From NCBI GenBank assembly GCA_963924555.1, contig OZ004587.1, positions 6,712,075-6,776,074 on the forward strand: a stretch of 64,000 nt of DNA, in the 5' to 3' direction. The notes beneath the pieces were generated by a model that saw only the letters and a program-made list of their open reading frames with translations, was not told the DNA's origin and ran no database searches. This document shows positions 35,001-43,410 of the stretch, piece by piece (positions within the stretch are counted from its first letter, which is position 1; each line of letters opens with the position of its first letter). Source of the stretch: Crambe crambe. Lineage: Eukaryota > Porifera > Demospongiae > Poecilosclerida > Crambeidae. Both the position numbers and the translations under genes were made by a program.

Positions 35001-36977
35001 CTCGGGTGAAGATATCAATTTGACGAAGGCTAGAAATTTGGTATTATTAATCGAATCTTCATCCAAGTAATGTGAAAATATCTCCGGGATATGGTGATGC
35101 TTGATAGCTTTATCAAAGTGATGTGTGAATTCAGACGATAAGGTGTAATCGATCATTTTTAACTTTTCATCGTTATCGAGATGTTTACGAATGACAATAC
35201 TGTGACCCATGACCCGCACCAGCGAAGCAGAAGCTGGCTCGGAGTGCCGGACATACAGAATCTCTTGTCCATCCAGGGAAGTGATATTTATTTTGCTACC
35301 ATGATCGGAAATGATACTGGTAATGTACACGCCTATCTTCTTGTGCCCATCACCTTCCATGTATTTGGCCACCAATTTTCCATCCGTCAGACTTGAAATG
35401 TAAACTTCTCCACTTCCAAAAGATGCCAAGTGATCTTGATCTTCTGGAGTGAGTTGAGGTGACACAGAATGCCGATTTCTATTGCTTGAAGAGATCTCTT
35501 CAGTCATCACAAATCCCCAAAAAGCAACACTTATAACGAAAAAACTGTTAATCTTCATTTTCGCATGCACACTCTTCAACACTTTCTTCAATATGACTGA
35601 AGAACCAGGCACTCAAACACTTTAGAATATTTGAAGCACAGTTTCAAAAATAAACAATAGATAAATTACTCAATTCTTCTGCGAAAAAAGAAACAGAGTA
35701 CAGTATTTTTCAGAGATAGTAGAGCAAAAAAAGAGCTCTTTTCCCAAAGAGAAACTACAAATCTGAAGTGTTCGGGGTTTTATAGATCTTCCATGTTGTT
35801 GATTACTTACGCAACTACATATCATAACTGTTAAGTTAATTACTATGAAATAGAATACGCCAATGTTTATACAGCATGGATGCTGGATTTCATCACTAAG
35901 TGAAAGTACACAAGGTGGGAGGCAATTTATAACATGAAGAATTACAGGGTACTATTATGTATATCTTAAGGGTGCTTGCAATAGCAACGCCCGTGCTTCT
36001 ATTTCTAGAATTTGAAAAGGTTGTCCTGCACTTATACTGTAGCTAGTTGGATTATTTTATAGTCTTATCTTCAGATAGGATCAATCTACACACTATGTAA
36101 TAGTTATTAAGAGGGGGTGGGGCATGGTGTGGCTAAAATACCTTAAACCATAAAATTTTGATTACTTGTACATCTCAGGAATCACTGGTTCGAATCAGGT
36201 CATTTTTTGCATGCAGCTTTCATAAGTTAAGGTGATCAACGTAACAGTTAGTTTTTTTCTATATCTAGCTTAGACTTCTCAAATCACAAGGTCGGGCATG
36301 AAAAAATAAGAATAAACTAAAATTAATATTGAAATTCAGAAAAACTGTTGTAGAATACAGATAGAAGGTGTCTGAGAGAAAAAATTATCCAAGTAAGTCC
36401 AACAGTTCCTGAGAATTACAGGCATTAGCAAAGTCGTTCATAGCACCCACGAAAATTAGGCAATATTTAAAAATTTTGGTGTGTGTGGTAGTGACATGGT
36501 ACTGTATAGCTAGGATATTTTGCTTATTGCTGCTCTAAACAGCTCTGGAGTTATACTCCCCTAGCAACCATGCGTGGGCAAGCACCCTTAAAACAGAGCA
36601 ATCTGATTGGTCAGTTACAGGGCACTATTATGTATATCTTAAAACAGAGCAATCTGATTGGTCAGTTACAGGGTACTATTATGCATATCTTAAAAACAGC
36701 TGTGCTGAATAAATAGAGCAATCTGATTGGTCAGCTACAGGACACTGGGTATCTAGTCCTTCCTCTCAGAATATAGAGCTACCCATGCCCTTGCACTCAG
36801 ACATTAGTTACATATGGTTCAGCTAGCTTTTTACTTACTCTGATCTGAGCAATGTTGACTTGAACAGTTCTTACTAGTACCATGACAATCACACTCCCGA
36901 GAGAAATATTGAAGACACTCCTCTCTGTGTACCAAGGAACCTTTGGCAAGATCTGGTGGAGATAGGAAAGAAAAAGC

Positions 36978-37047
<70 letters not shown>

Positions 37048-37266
37048 CTCACAATATCATGAACAGACTTGTTGAAGCAGACATCTTGACTGAATATGAG
37101 GAGAATGATAAGGAGCATATAGATGTGATGAGAAGTGTGTTGACCACAGTCATACAGCTGCTTCAGCAGAGGTAGCACCTGTAAACGAATAAACAAATAA
37201 ACAAGCAAATAAACAAATAATAAACAAACAAACAACCATTTAGTATAATGGTATTTTTCTTGATTC

Positions 37267-37331
<65 letters not shown>

Positions 37332-40284
37332 CACCAGTTGGTCAATATCAGATCTGGAGAACACAAAACTTGCAAAGTGTGAATTTCCTTGAAGCAAAAG
37401 GTACAGGAATAGAGTAGTCTGCTCATTATTCAGTTGCCTAGGAAACAAATAGAGTGTCTATATTTCTATTTAATGCCCACTTATGTCAGAATAATATACA
37501 AAGATGCAGAGAATACTGAAACCTGCACACTTCCATATAATGACCACCTACAAAAGCACAAACTTACAAAAAGAATCTATATTTCTGTTCTTACCTACAG
37601 AGCGACAAGTATAACTTCTCAAAGTTGATATCAAACGAGCCGCCACCCTTTGCACTGTGCTCCATGTCATCCGTGAAGGCAGAGAGCGAGTGTCGGAAGG
37701 GGTTGTAACCTTTCGAGTTTTGATGGGTGAGCACTAATAGGGATAGCAGGGAGAGGTTGGCCAGGGGAGGTGTGGTCTCGCCAGTGGCAGGAACACTTGG
37801 CATCATCAGTGACCACAATCCAGCTATTAAAAAAAAATGTCCAAAACATGGTTTTGTCATTTAGTAAATGACAAAACCATGTAAAATACAAATCTTTGAT
37901 TTAAGATTAAAACTAAGACCAGAAAAGGCAATAATCAAACTTTTCTTTTCTCATCATCAAGAGGTTATTTATATCTTCCACATGACCGAGCTGGTTACAT
38001 ACATACATGTTATGGAGGAGATTAAACTTGGTGACTTGAGGCGGAAATCTTGAGGTGGAAGGGGGTCCTGTGCGACAAAATGCTGAATCAGCAAATGTAC
38101 CAAGGCGTAACAGTTGTCCCTGCATTGACACAATTAGTTTGTAAATTTTTTACATGCTAGTTTACTAACTTCATCATGTTAGTTTACTGACAAAGTTTAC
38201 TGACATTTATATGGTTTCTCTAAGTTTGACATCATCAACTTAAAAGTTTATTACTAACTTCAACATGTTAGTTTACCGACTTCATCATGTTAATTTACTG
38301 ACTAGAATACTGACTTGTTTACTGACTTCACCATGTTAATTTACTGACTAGAATAATGTTAGTTTACTGACTTCACCTTGGTGTGGAGAGGGTGTGATGC
38401 AGGAATATGCCACTAGATGAGTGTGGATACATCTGAGAAGAAAGTAGCACTAGAAGCAACTGAAGAGCTTGCACGTGGACATCGTAGGTAAAGGGTCTTT
38501 CATACAAAAAGTGGCAAAGAATCATCAAGCAATGTTGGTCATCAATATGGGAGGTGCTTATGCCTATATTTGGATTACTCATACATACAAATGGGAATAG
38601 GTAAAGGGTCTACACTATTAAAGGCTAAAACTAGTAGTTTTGACAACCCATGATCAATATTGCGGTGCTTGTGCCCATGTTTGGTGAAAGATTACTCATT
38701 ACATAACTCCTATTTGGTAAAAGGGTCTATTTTTATTTCACAATTAACTTACAGGAGAGGCACCTGTGCTAGGAGAGACACCAAGCCATCCACAAGTTGT
38801 TTAGACAAGAGCTCATCCATGGAAACAATTTCCTCAGGGTTCATTGACCTCTCCCCCCTCTCCCCCGATGTTCCCGTGCCCCCTCCCCCTCCATCACCCA
38901 CGGATGCACCCGCTGGTCTGTTTGCTACGCCTGCAGTTTGACTAGCAAGTAAGTCCAAATCAGGATGCGATATTGACACTCCTTTATCACTTGAGTCTTG
39001 ATCGGTGACATCACTAACACTATTTGATTCAGCTTGTGAATTCTTAGCATGATTTGATTTTAACTGCGAGTTCTGTTGATTTGCTGAGGAAGATGAATAT
39101 GATTCTGTGACTACGAGGGGTGAGGCCGTCTCCAGTGAGGTGATTTGATGTACGGTTTTAGCACCGTCCAGTTGGAGAATGGCCTCCATTTCAGAGAGGT
39201 TTTCGAGGAGGTGTTTGAGAGAGAGACGTGATAGAAGCAGTGCATTGTGAACTTGCCATGTGATAACATTACTGCAAATAAAAGGTGAAATCATACAGGA
39301 GTCTCCCCTAGCTATACGGGTTCATGAGAATGTATTCTGAGCCCTCAGAATTTGTTAATATGCTTAGTGCTAACAATAATTATGCTTAGTCAGGTTTGTG
39401 GATAGCTACTTAGGTCAGGTTTTGGAGCCTGCTATCCTAACTTTGTGCATTTAGTATATCGGGGGTGGGGGGAAACCACTTCATTGCATAGTTAGGGAGA
39501 AATTTTTTTGCGCACCTTTCACAATTTGATTCGTCTTTTAGGGAGGCTGCCAGCTGAAGCAGCAATTTGACTAGAGTTCTCAGGTTCCCTGAACGTGGAT
39601 TGTTCTTTACTGTTGAGAGGAGAGAGAAGGGAGGGTGGGAGGAGGAGAAGGGGAAGGGGAAGGAGGAGGAAGGAGAGGGGGAGAGGAGGGAGAGGAGGGA
39701 AAGGGGAAGAAGGAAGGGAGGGGAAGGAAAGGAGAGAGGGGGAGGAAGGAGAGGGGGGAAAGAGGAAGGGGAGGGGAGGGAGGGAGGAGAGGGGGAGAGG
39801 AGGAGGGGGAGAGAGGGGGAGGAAGGACAGAAAGGAAGGGTATGAAAGGGCACTCAATTATAATATCTACTCAAAGAGAATCCTCCCTGAAACACTGGTA
39901 TATGCAATATACTCACCTAAAAGTTCCACCAGTGGTCTGGCTGATTCCTCTAAAATCCGTGACTCACCTCTATAATCATAAAACATGTCATATGTTGTGT
40001 CCTAGCTAACTGCCTGGCCACAAAATGTATCAAAACTCTAAATAGAGCCCATCAAAGACATTTTTAGGCAGTTGGCAGTTCAACTGCTATATGATAAGGT
40101 TAGCAACTTATACTGTTATCAATCCTAAAGCTTCTTACATTGACTTTGGCGGTACATAGGAGAAAGTCAGCAATTTCTTCCAGAAGTCATCCTGTTCGGA
40201 CACCGCTGTCGCTCCCACGAATTTTTGGAGAACTTCGTTTTCTCCAAGTTTAGACAAACTAGTGCTGGATGTAGTCAGTCCCAT
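29827..40284 (-). CDS. DYM: Dymeclin (15 exons)
   Basis: Exons on the minus strand: 40284-40139, 39969-39917, 39609-39516, 39271-38753, 38496-38377, 38119-38007, 37823-37595, 37437-37335, 37178-37053, 36952-36839, 32448-32354, 31709-31577, 30949-30767, 30484-30368, 29961-29827. Phases agree; 759 residues against 669 in human DYM. Diagnostic blocks are [81 protein letters not shown] and a C-terminus containing [20 protein letters not shown]. Dymeclin is a Golgi-associated peripheral protein needed for trafficking. The extra length is mostly a Ser/Gly-rich insert in the 519 bp exon. The 4.4 kb intron 36838-32449 contains two nested genes. Two inner exons are edged by CT repeats. Confidence 0.95.
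30114..30283 (+). repeat. Dispersed 'GAGGTTCCACTG' repeat, near-complete copy
   Basis: CAGTGTTACCGTGGAACCTC at the left and AAAGTTCCACTGTA at the right, with GGACACTCTGAAAGAGGACA and CAACCTCTCCACAAAGGAC inside. A partial extra unit follows at 30300-30360. Confidence 0.65.
31394..31567 (+). repeat. Paired (CT)n and (GA)n microsatellites
   Basis: A 36 bp CT run (31394-31429) and a 76 bp GA run (31492-31567) lie 62 bp apart, in inverted relation. The second begins next to the dymeclin donor at 31577. Together they could fold into a hairpin. Confidence 0.9.
31980..32025 (+). repeat. Poly-C and (CA)n run
   Basis: About 29 C followed by a short CA run in a dymeclin intron. Confidence 0.9.
32751..33841 (-). 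pseudogene. Nested paralogue of secreted Cys-rich gene, frameshifted
   Basis: About 90% like the neighbour at 34512-35558 and on the same strand inside the dymeclin intron. The start [20 protein letters not shown] (ATG at 33841) is signal-peptide-like. The frame follows its paralogue to [10 protein letters not shown], then a single missing base near 33225 shifts it to an early stop at 33170. The remaining part, with the RLKR dibasic site and the Cys-rich end ([18 protein letters not shown]), continues in another frame to a stop at 32751. The TATA-like box seen upstream of the neighbour is not kept. A sequencing error cannot be excluded. Confidence 0.75.
33890..34511. other. Spacer between the nested paralogues
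   Basis: Parts near 33970-34010 and 34400-34500 match the flanks of the neighbouring paralogue, showing that the duplication unit is about 1.75 kb. A 77-codon minus frame (34331-34098) has no resemblance I recognise and is not called. Confidence 0.5.
34512..35558 (-). CDS. Secreted prepro Cys-rich protein with HD motif, nested in dymeclin intron
   Basis: Single exon, 348 residues from ATG at 35558. I chose this start because [20 protein letters not shown] is a classical signal peptide, although the frame is open 18 codons further upstream. A propeptide-like region of about 230 residues follows, including [20 protein letters not shown] and a His-rich [20 protein letters not shown]. Next is a furin-type site HQRQKR|AP, then a basic, Cys-rich C-terminal part of about 95 residues with [20 protein letters not shown] and [19 protein letters not shown]. 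The CCxxxxCxxHDxCC layout recalls the Ca/His-Asp core of secreted phospholipases A2, but the Ca loop is not canonical, so this is only a hint. A TATAAAA box lies on the minus strand at 35784-35778. Function unknown. Confidence 0.72.
   Translation of the reverse strand: MKINSFFVISVAFWGFVMTEEISSSNRNRHSVSPQLTPEDQDHLASFGSGEVYISSLTDGKLVAKYMEGDGHKKIGVYITSIISDHGSKINITSLDGQEILYVRHSEPASASLVRVMGHSIVIRKHLDNDEKLKMIDYTLSSEFTHHFDKAIKHHHIPEIFSHYLDEDSINNTKFLAFVKLISSPEMDIVARACHALGDAGVLGFETEAALRLYSFVVRFVHMQHQYNVDPKSLHYPSLSLTTTESHQRQKRAPGVCPNLRRLYYKARPAARRNVRRRLVCGRCPVGQTCLGMCGPRCSVCWWFICGNNCCFHQGCYEHDLCCLRKGYFHPSCYNPFRHFSCSSYRCN
35970..36587. mobile_element. TTAA-flanked element, 618 bp
   Basis: The ends GGGTGCTTGC and GCAAGCACCC are perfect complements. 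TTAA stands on both sides (35966-35969, 36588-36591). The flanks TATGTATATC and AACAGAGCAATCTG are joined without the element in the tandem units at 36630-36660, which act as empty sites. The TTAA target fits piggyBac or Kolobok classes. Non-coding. Confidence 0.8.
36591..36745 (+). repeat. ~52-75 bp tandem repeats with CCAAT motifs
   Basis: Three copies of AGAGCAATCTGATTGGTCAG followed by (T/C)TACAGG(G/A)(C/T)AC. The first two also carry TATTATG(T/C)ATATCTTAAA. ATTGG is an inverted CCAAT box, but the location inside a dymeclin intron gives no proof of promoter use. Confidence 0.85.
36981..37040 (-). repeat. (CT)n microsatellite (sense strand) in dymeclin intron
   Basis: Fills most of the intron between exons 37178-37053 and 36952-36839, shortly before the CCACCAG acceptor. 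Confidence 0.97.
37271..37328 (-). repeat. (CT)n microsatellite (sense strand) in dymeclin intron
   Basis: Begins right after the GTGAG donor of the exon ending at 37335. Confidence 0.97.
38150..38370 (+). repeat. TTTACTGACTTCA(T/C)CATGTTA degenerate repeats
   Basis: Short units of about 20-35 bp recur at least six times in a dymeclin intron. Confidence 0.85.
39615..39840 (-). repeat. 225 bp purine/pyrimidine asymmetric tract at a splice acceptor
   Basis: The plus strand is almost pure G/A (GGGAGGAGGAG-type). On the dymeclin sense strand it is pyrimidine-rich and ends a few bases before the CAACAG acceptor at 39610-39611. Long open frames on both strands here are composition artefacts. Confidence 0.9.
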
Positions 40285-40498
40285 AGCCGGATAGCCAGGG
40301 CGCTAACCCACTTTTTACTCAAAATCAGCTAGGCATATACTAAAAGGTAAAGGTCGCCAATCTTACTAACGTCATTTGCCGACCCTTTCCATATTTCCAA
40401 AGCCAAAGGTGGTACGCATGCGCAGTAACATGCACAAATCGAAATATGCAAATACCAGAGCCTGACCAGCGCATCCTAGCTAGGTATTTTGAAATGCA
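40285..40498. promoter_or_regulatory. Divergent promoter region of dymeclin and the GT92 gene
   Basis: Only 214 bp separate the two start codons. It contains TACGCATGCGCA (40413-40424), an NRF-1-like palindrome. No TATA box is evident. Confidence 0.6.
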
Positions 40499-40793
40499 AT
40501 GAAGTCCTATTTAAGGTGGTGCCCACTGATCGTGATGGGACTGTTTCTTCTCGTTGTATCGCTTGGAATGAAAAGAACAAACACTACTACAACAGCCAGT
40601 ATTGTGGATAGCGAAAAAGAAGCAAAGCCTGTACTCGGGAACGTGATCAGAATCAACACAGAAAAATACAGTAATGTGACCAATGTCAGTGAACATTTAC
40701 GCAAACCAAAACTCTATGAAAAGCATATAAAACGCATCGAAGAGAAGCTGCCCAGCGGAAATGTAATAAGCACTAGGAAAGAAGACAGTATTA

Positions 40794-41770
40794 GGCCATG
40801 CAAACTAAATTCACTGTTTATCGTCACAAGATTTCTAAATTTGCATGAGGGAGGGAGGTCAATATTCAATATTCAATATAATTATGATCAAAAAATAACA
40901 CACTAGCTAGCTATGACTGGCTAAATGTAAACACAAAAAAAGTAAAGCAATTATAGTAATATTCTCTCTTATATACATGTACAATCAGATAAACACCATG
41001 TTCAAAATTCAGTGCCTCCACAGTGTATACACAGTATAAAAAGCTCTGGTACTCCACAAGCTTGGATCTCAATGCTCTCATGATGTCCATCTATATACAA
41101 AATCACATTCGTTAGAAAAGACTTTCCAGACTGCACTTCTCCACTGCACCATTTCTTTCCCATTCCTTCCAATAATTTCACAATATCATTAAAGAGTTTA
41201 TCTCTTTTGGTTCGCCCTTCAACATACTCGGGAAGTGCAGGCCTACTTAATTTTCGTTGATTGGCCATCAAAATATCAAAAGCATTTTGTCTAGGTGGTT
41301 CTGATTGTGCAACTGAAATTTTTATGAAGAAACCGAAGGTACGACATACCTGAACGACGTTCATGTCCTTGCCTACAATGGACAAAGATGGTTTGATGTT
41401 ACCGACCAAAACAGTTTCAATACTGTCAGCACGGTCAAGCAATGGTTCTGTAGGAATCGTCCCATACTTGCCAGCTCTCATTGCGTTCAGTAGATCTTCG
41501 AAACTGTCTCTTGGGTCGACCAAAATAACTGACCAAGGAATAAGACAACGGTTGTTGCTCACCACAGAAACTGATACTAACTGTTTCTCCGCCATAAAAC
41601 TAGCAAGCGTTGAGCCTGACTCTAGCTCTCTGGCCAGCTAGCTGTGCATGTGCCTGTTTGCGGTGCACGTGCTGTATTAAAACATGAACTCTGAACTCTG
41701 AATTTTTTTAAGATAAAATTTTTTTTGATGCGGGCGGTGACGATAAACAGTGAATTTAGTTTGCATGGCC
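40794..41770. mobile_element. Harbinger-like transposon, 977 bp, inside the GT92 frame
   Basis: The first 34 bases (beginning GGCCATGCAAACTAAATTCA) and the last 34 are perfect reverse complements. TTA occurs on both sides (40791-40793, 41771-41773). A GGCC terminus with TTA target duplication is the PIF/Harbinger pattern. It carries one long minus-strand frame (41002-41595). I see no DDE transposase or Myb-like protein, so it may move by a transposase made elsewhere. Confidence 0.9.
41002..41595 (-). CDS. Unknown 197-residue protein encoded in the transposon
   Basis: Intact frame beginning MAEKQLVSVSVVSNNRCLIP. The N-terminal ~90 residues look like a small beta-grasp-type fold (alternating hydrophobic strands, e.g. 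SIETVLVGNIKPSLSIVGKD). After RQNAFDILMANQRKLSRPAL there is a helical, Lys-rich stretch (RTKRDKLFNDIVKLLEGMGK), and then a predicted strand pair ending LTNVILYIDGHHESIE. No catalytic triad, zinc finger or DNA-binding domain is obvious. It fills most of the element and is probably element-encoded, either an accessory gene or captured host sequence. No function is assigned. Confidence 0.65.
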   Translation of the reverse strand: MAEKQLVSVSVVSNNRCLIPWSVILVDPRDSFEDLLNAMRAGKYGTIPTEPLLDRADSIETVLVGNIKPSLSIVGKDMNVVQVCRTFGFFIKISVAQSEPPRQNAFDILMANQRKLSRPALPEYVEGRTKRDKLFNDIVKLLEGMGKKWCSGEVQSGKSFLTNVILYIDGHHESIEIQACGVPELFILCIHCGGTEF

Positions 41771-43240
41771 TTAGTAGTAATAGTAATCTTAATATAACTA
41801 CAGAACTGGATGGAAGAAAATCTTCAAGATACGAACGCACAATCACTTCCAATAAGATCTTGAAACATAATGAAATGGAAAAGATTCATTGGACTTCTGT
41901 GTATGGTGACAATGAGGACAACTCGTATCACTTCTTTTCAGCATATTATGATGACCGTACACCAGCTCCTCACAGACCAGCAGTGATCGTCATGGGTTAC
42001 GTCAGCAAGAGAGTGCCTAATGCGAAGTTATATTGCATTCTTCGGTACTCCAATGGAAGTCGGGTCTGTTCCAAGAATCCTGCCATAAGAAAACTAGGAA
42101 CATGTTTCAATTCACACAAGGTATTCAAGACTTTTCATAATTTCTGCACTGTAGATGCTAGAGATGAACCACCTGTGTCAGTTGCTATAAGCAGCGTCAA
42201 AACTTGTGAACCTTCTCTATCATCAGATGAGATCTTGGTGAAAAATCGTTACAAAAACAAAGTGATGAAGAAATTTGGTGTGTGTGTTGGAGGACCAATT
42301 CGACAAATTCACAAACGAAATGGCATTTTCCTTCAATATCTTGTAGATTTCATAGAAATGAGTAGAGTTTTAGGCGCCGAATTGATCACTATTTATGTAA
42401 CAAGTATGAAAGGGTATCTCATCAACATTATTCTTAGTCGATACTCGGACTTACTTCGTATGATTCAATGGAAAACTTTCGATTCCAAAAAAATCCTCTA
42501 TCACGGACAGCTGATGATGATCAGTGACTGCTTTTATAGAAGCATGTATGACGTGGAATATTTGGTATTGATAGACTTGGACGAGATGATTCTCCCAGTA
42601 CATCACAAGACTTGGGAAGGAATGATTAAAAATATACATCAAAGTGAAAGATTTGCAAGTTATAAATTTCATAATGTCTTTTTCAATGATAGGAATGTCC
42701 GTCTTTCGAAAAATTCAGACATATTACAAAGCTGCAATAAAAAAGTACCTATTTCAAGATATTTGATAAATACTAATCGGTATATTTGTAACCCGATACC
42801 GGGTGAGTATCGTACAAAGACTATATCGAAGCCAAGACTGGTATTAGACACTTACATTCATCACATGTGCTCATGTCTGGATGGATATGAATTAGAGTAC
42901 GTCGTCCCCGAAGCAATGGGAATTAGTGCCCACTACAGGAAAGTCATTCCAAAGGAGTGCAAGAGTGTGCCCACTTACCGAGATGAGACAGCACAGAGAT
43001 TTGCAAATGATTTGTGTTTTTAGTTGAGTCTCAAATTATAGTCCACATGCGCTCCGTTCACGAATACACTTTCTTTAATAGAAGTTTAACTAACATTTCA
43101 TGCATGAAGTCATGAACTGTAGCTATATAGCCATAATAATAGTTTCCACACAGCAAGTAGACAATGATTATAATATCATAGCTAGCTACTATAGTGAATG
43201 CATACATCATGCAGTCAGGCAGACCTAATTAATCTTTATC

Positions 43241-43410
43241 TGGTGGGTACACGAGTACCTTTAATCTGTCACTAAGTGAATGTTTTATTCGAGGAGAGAC
43301 ATAGTCAGGCAGTCTGATGTGCAGCTGGTGGGTACACGAGTACCTTTAATCTGTCACTAAGTGAATGTTTTATTCGAGGAGAGACATAGTCAGGCAGTCT
43401 GATGTGCAGC
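43241..43410 (+). repeat. Perfect 85 bp tandem duplication at the end of the kelch-death gene
   Basis: Two identical 85 bp copies (43241-43325, 43326-43410) beginning TGGTGGGTACACGAGTACCT. They overlap the last coding exon of the minus-strand gene and move its stop codon. Confidence 0.95.

Larger units (their letters stand above)
40499..43023 (+). pseudogene. GT92-family glycosyltransferase gene, split by a transposon
   Basis: The frame from ATG 40499 has a short cytosolic end, a type II membrane anchor (CPLIVMGLFLLVVSLGM) and a stem, and is open to the transposon at 40794. Beyond the transposon the same frame resumes at 41774 and runs to the stop at 43023. Counting one TTA, the two parts are in phase and total 514 codons, a normal length for this single-exon family. 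The catalytic part contains VCVGGPIRQIHKRNGIFLQY, LVLIDLDEMILP (DxDE metal/donor-binding motif) and C-terminal IHHMCSCLDGYELEY. GT92 (DUF23) enzymes are Golgi galactosyltransferase-like. Both halves lack decay, so the disruption is recent or allelic. Confidence 0.85.

Noticed and set aside
35559-35612. Upstream Met for the nested Cys-rich gene
   Set aside because: It would bury the signal peptide 18 residues inside; the Met at 35558 puts it at the N-terminus.
36150-36200. GGTTCGAATC, a tRNA B-box-like word
   Set aside because: No A box, anticodon arm or acceptor stem; it lies inside a TTAA-flanked transposon.
39567-40009. Glu/Gly/Arg-rich and Pro/Ser-rich frames in the purine tract
   Set aside because: Composition artefacts of the GGA/CCT asymmetric sequence within a dymeclin intron.
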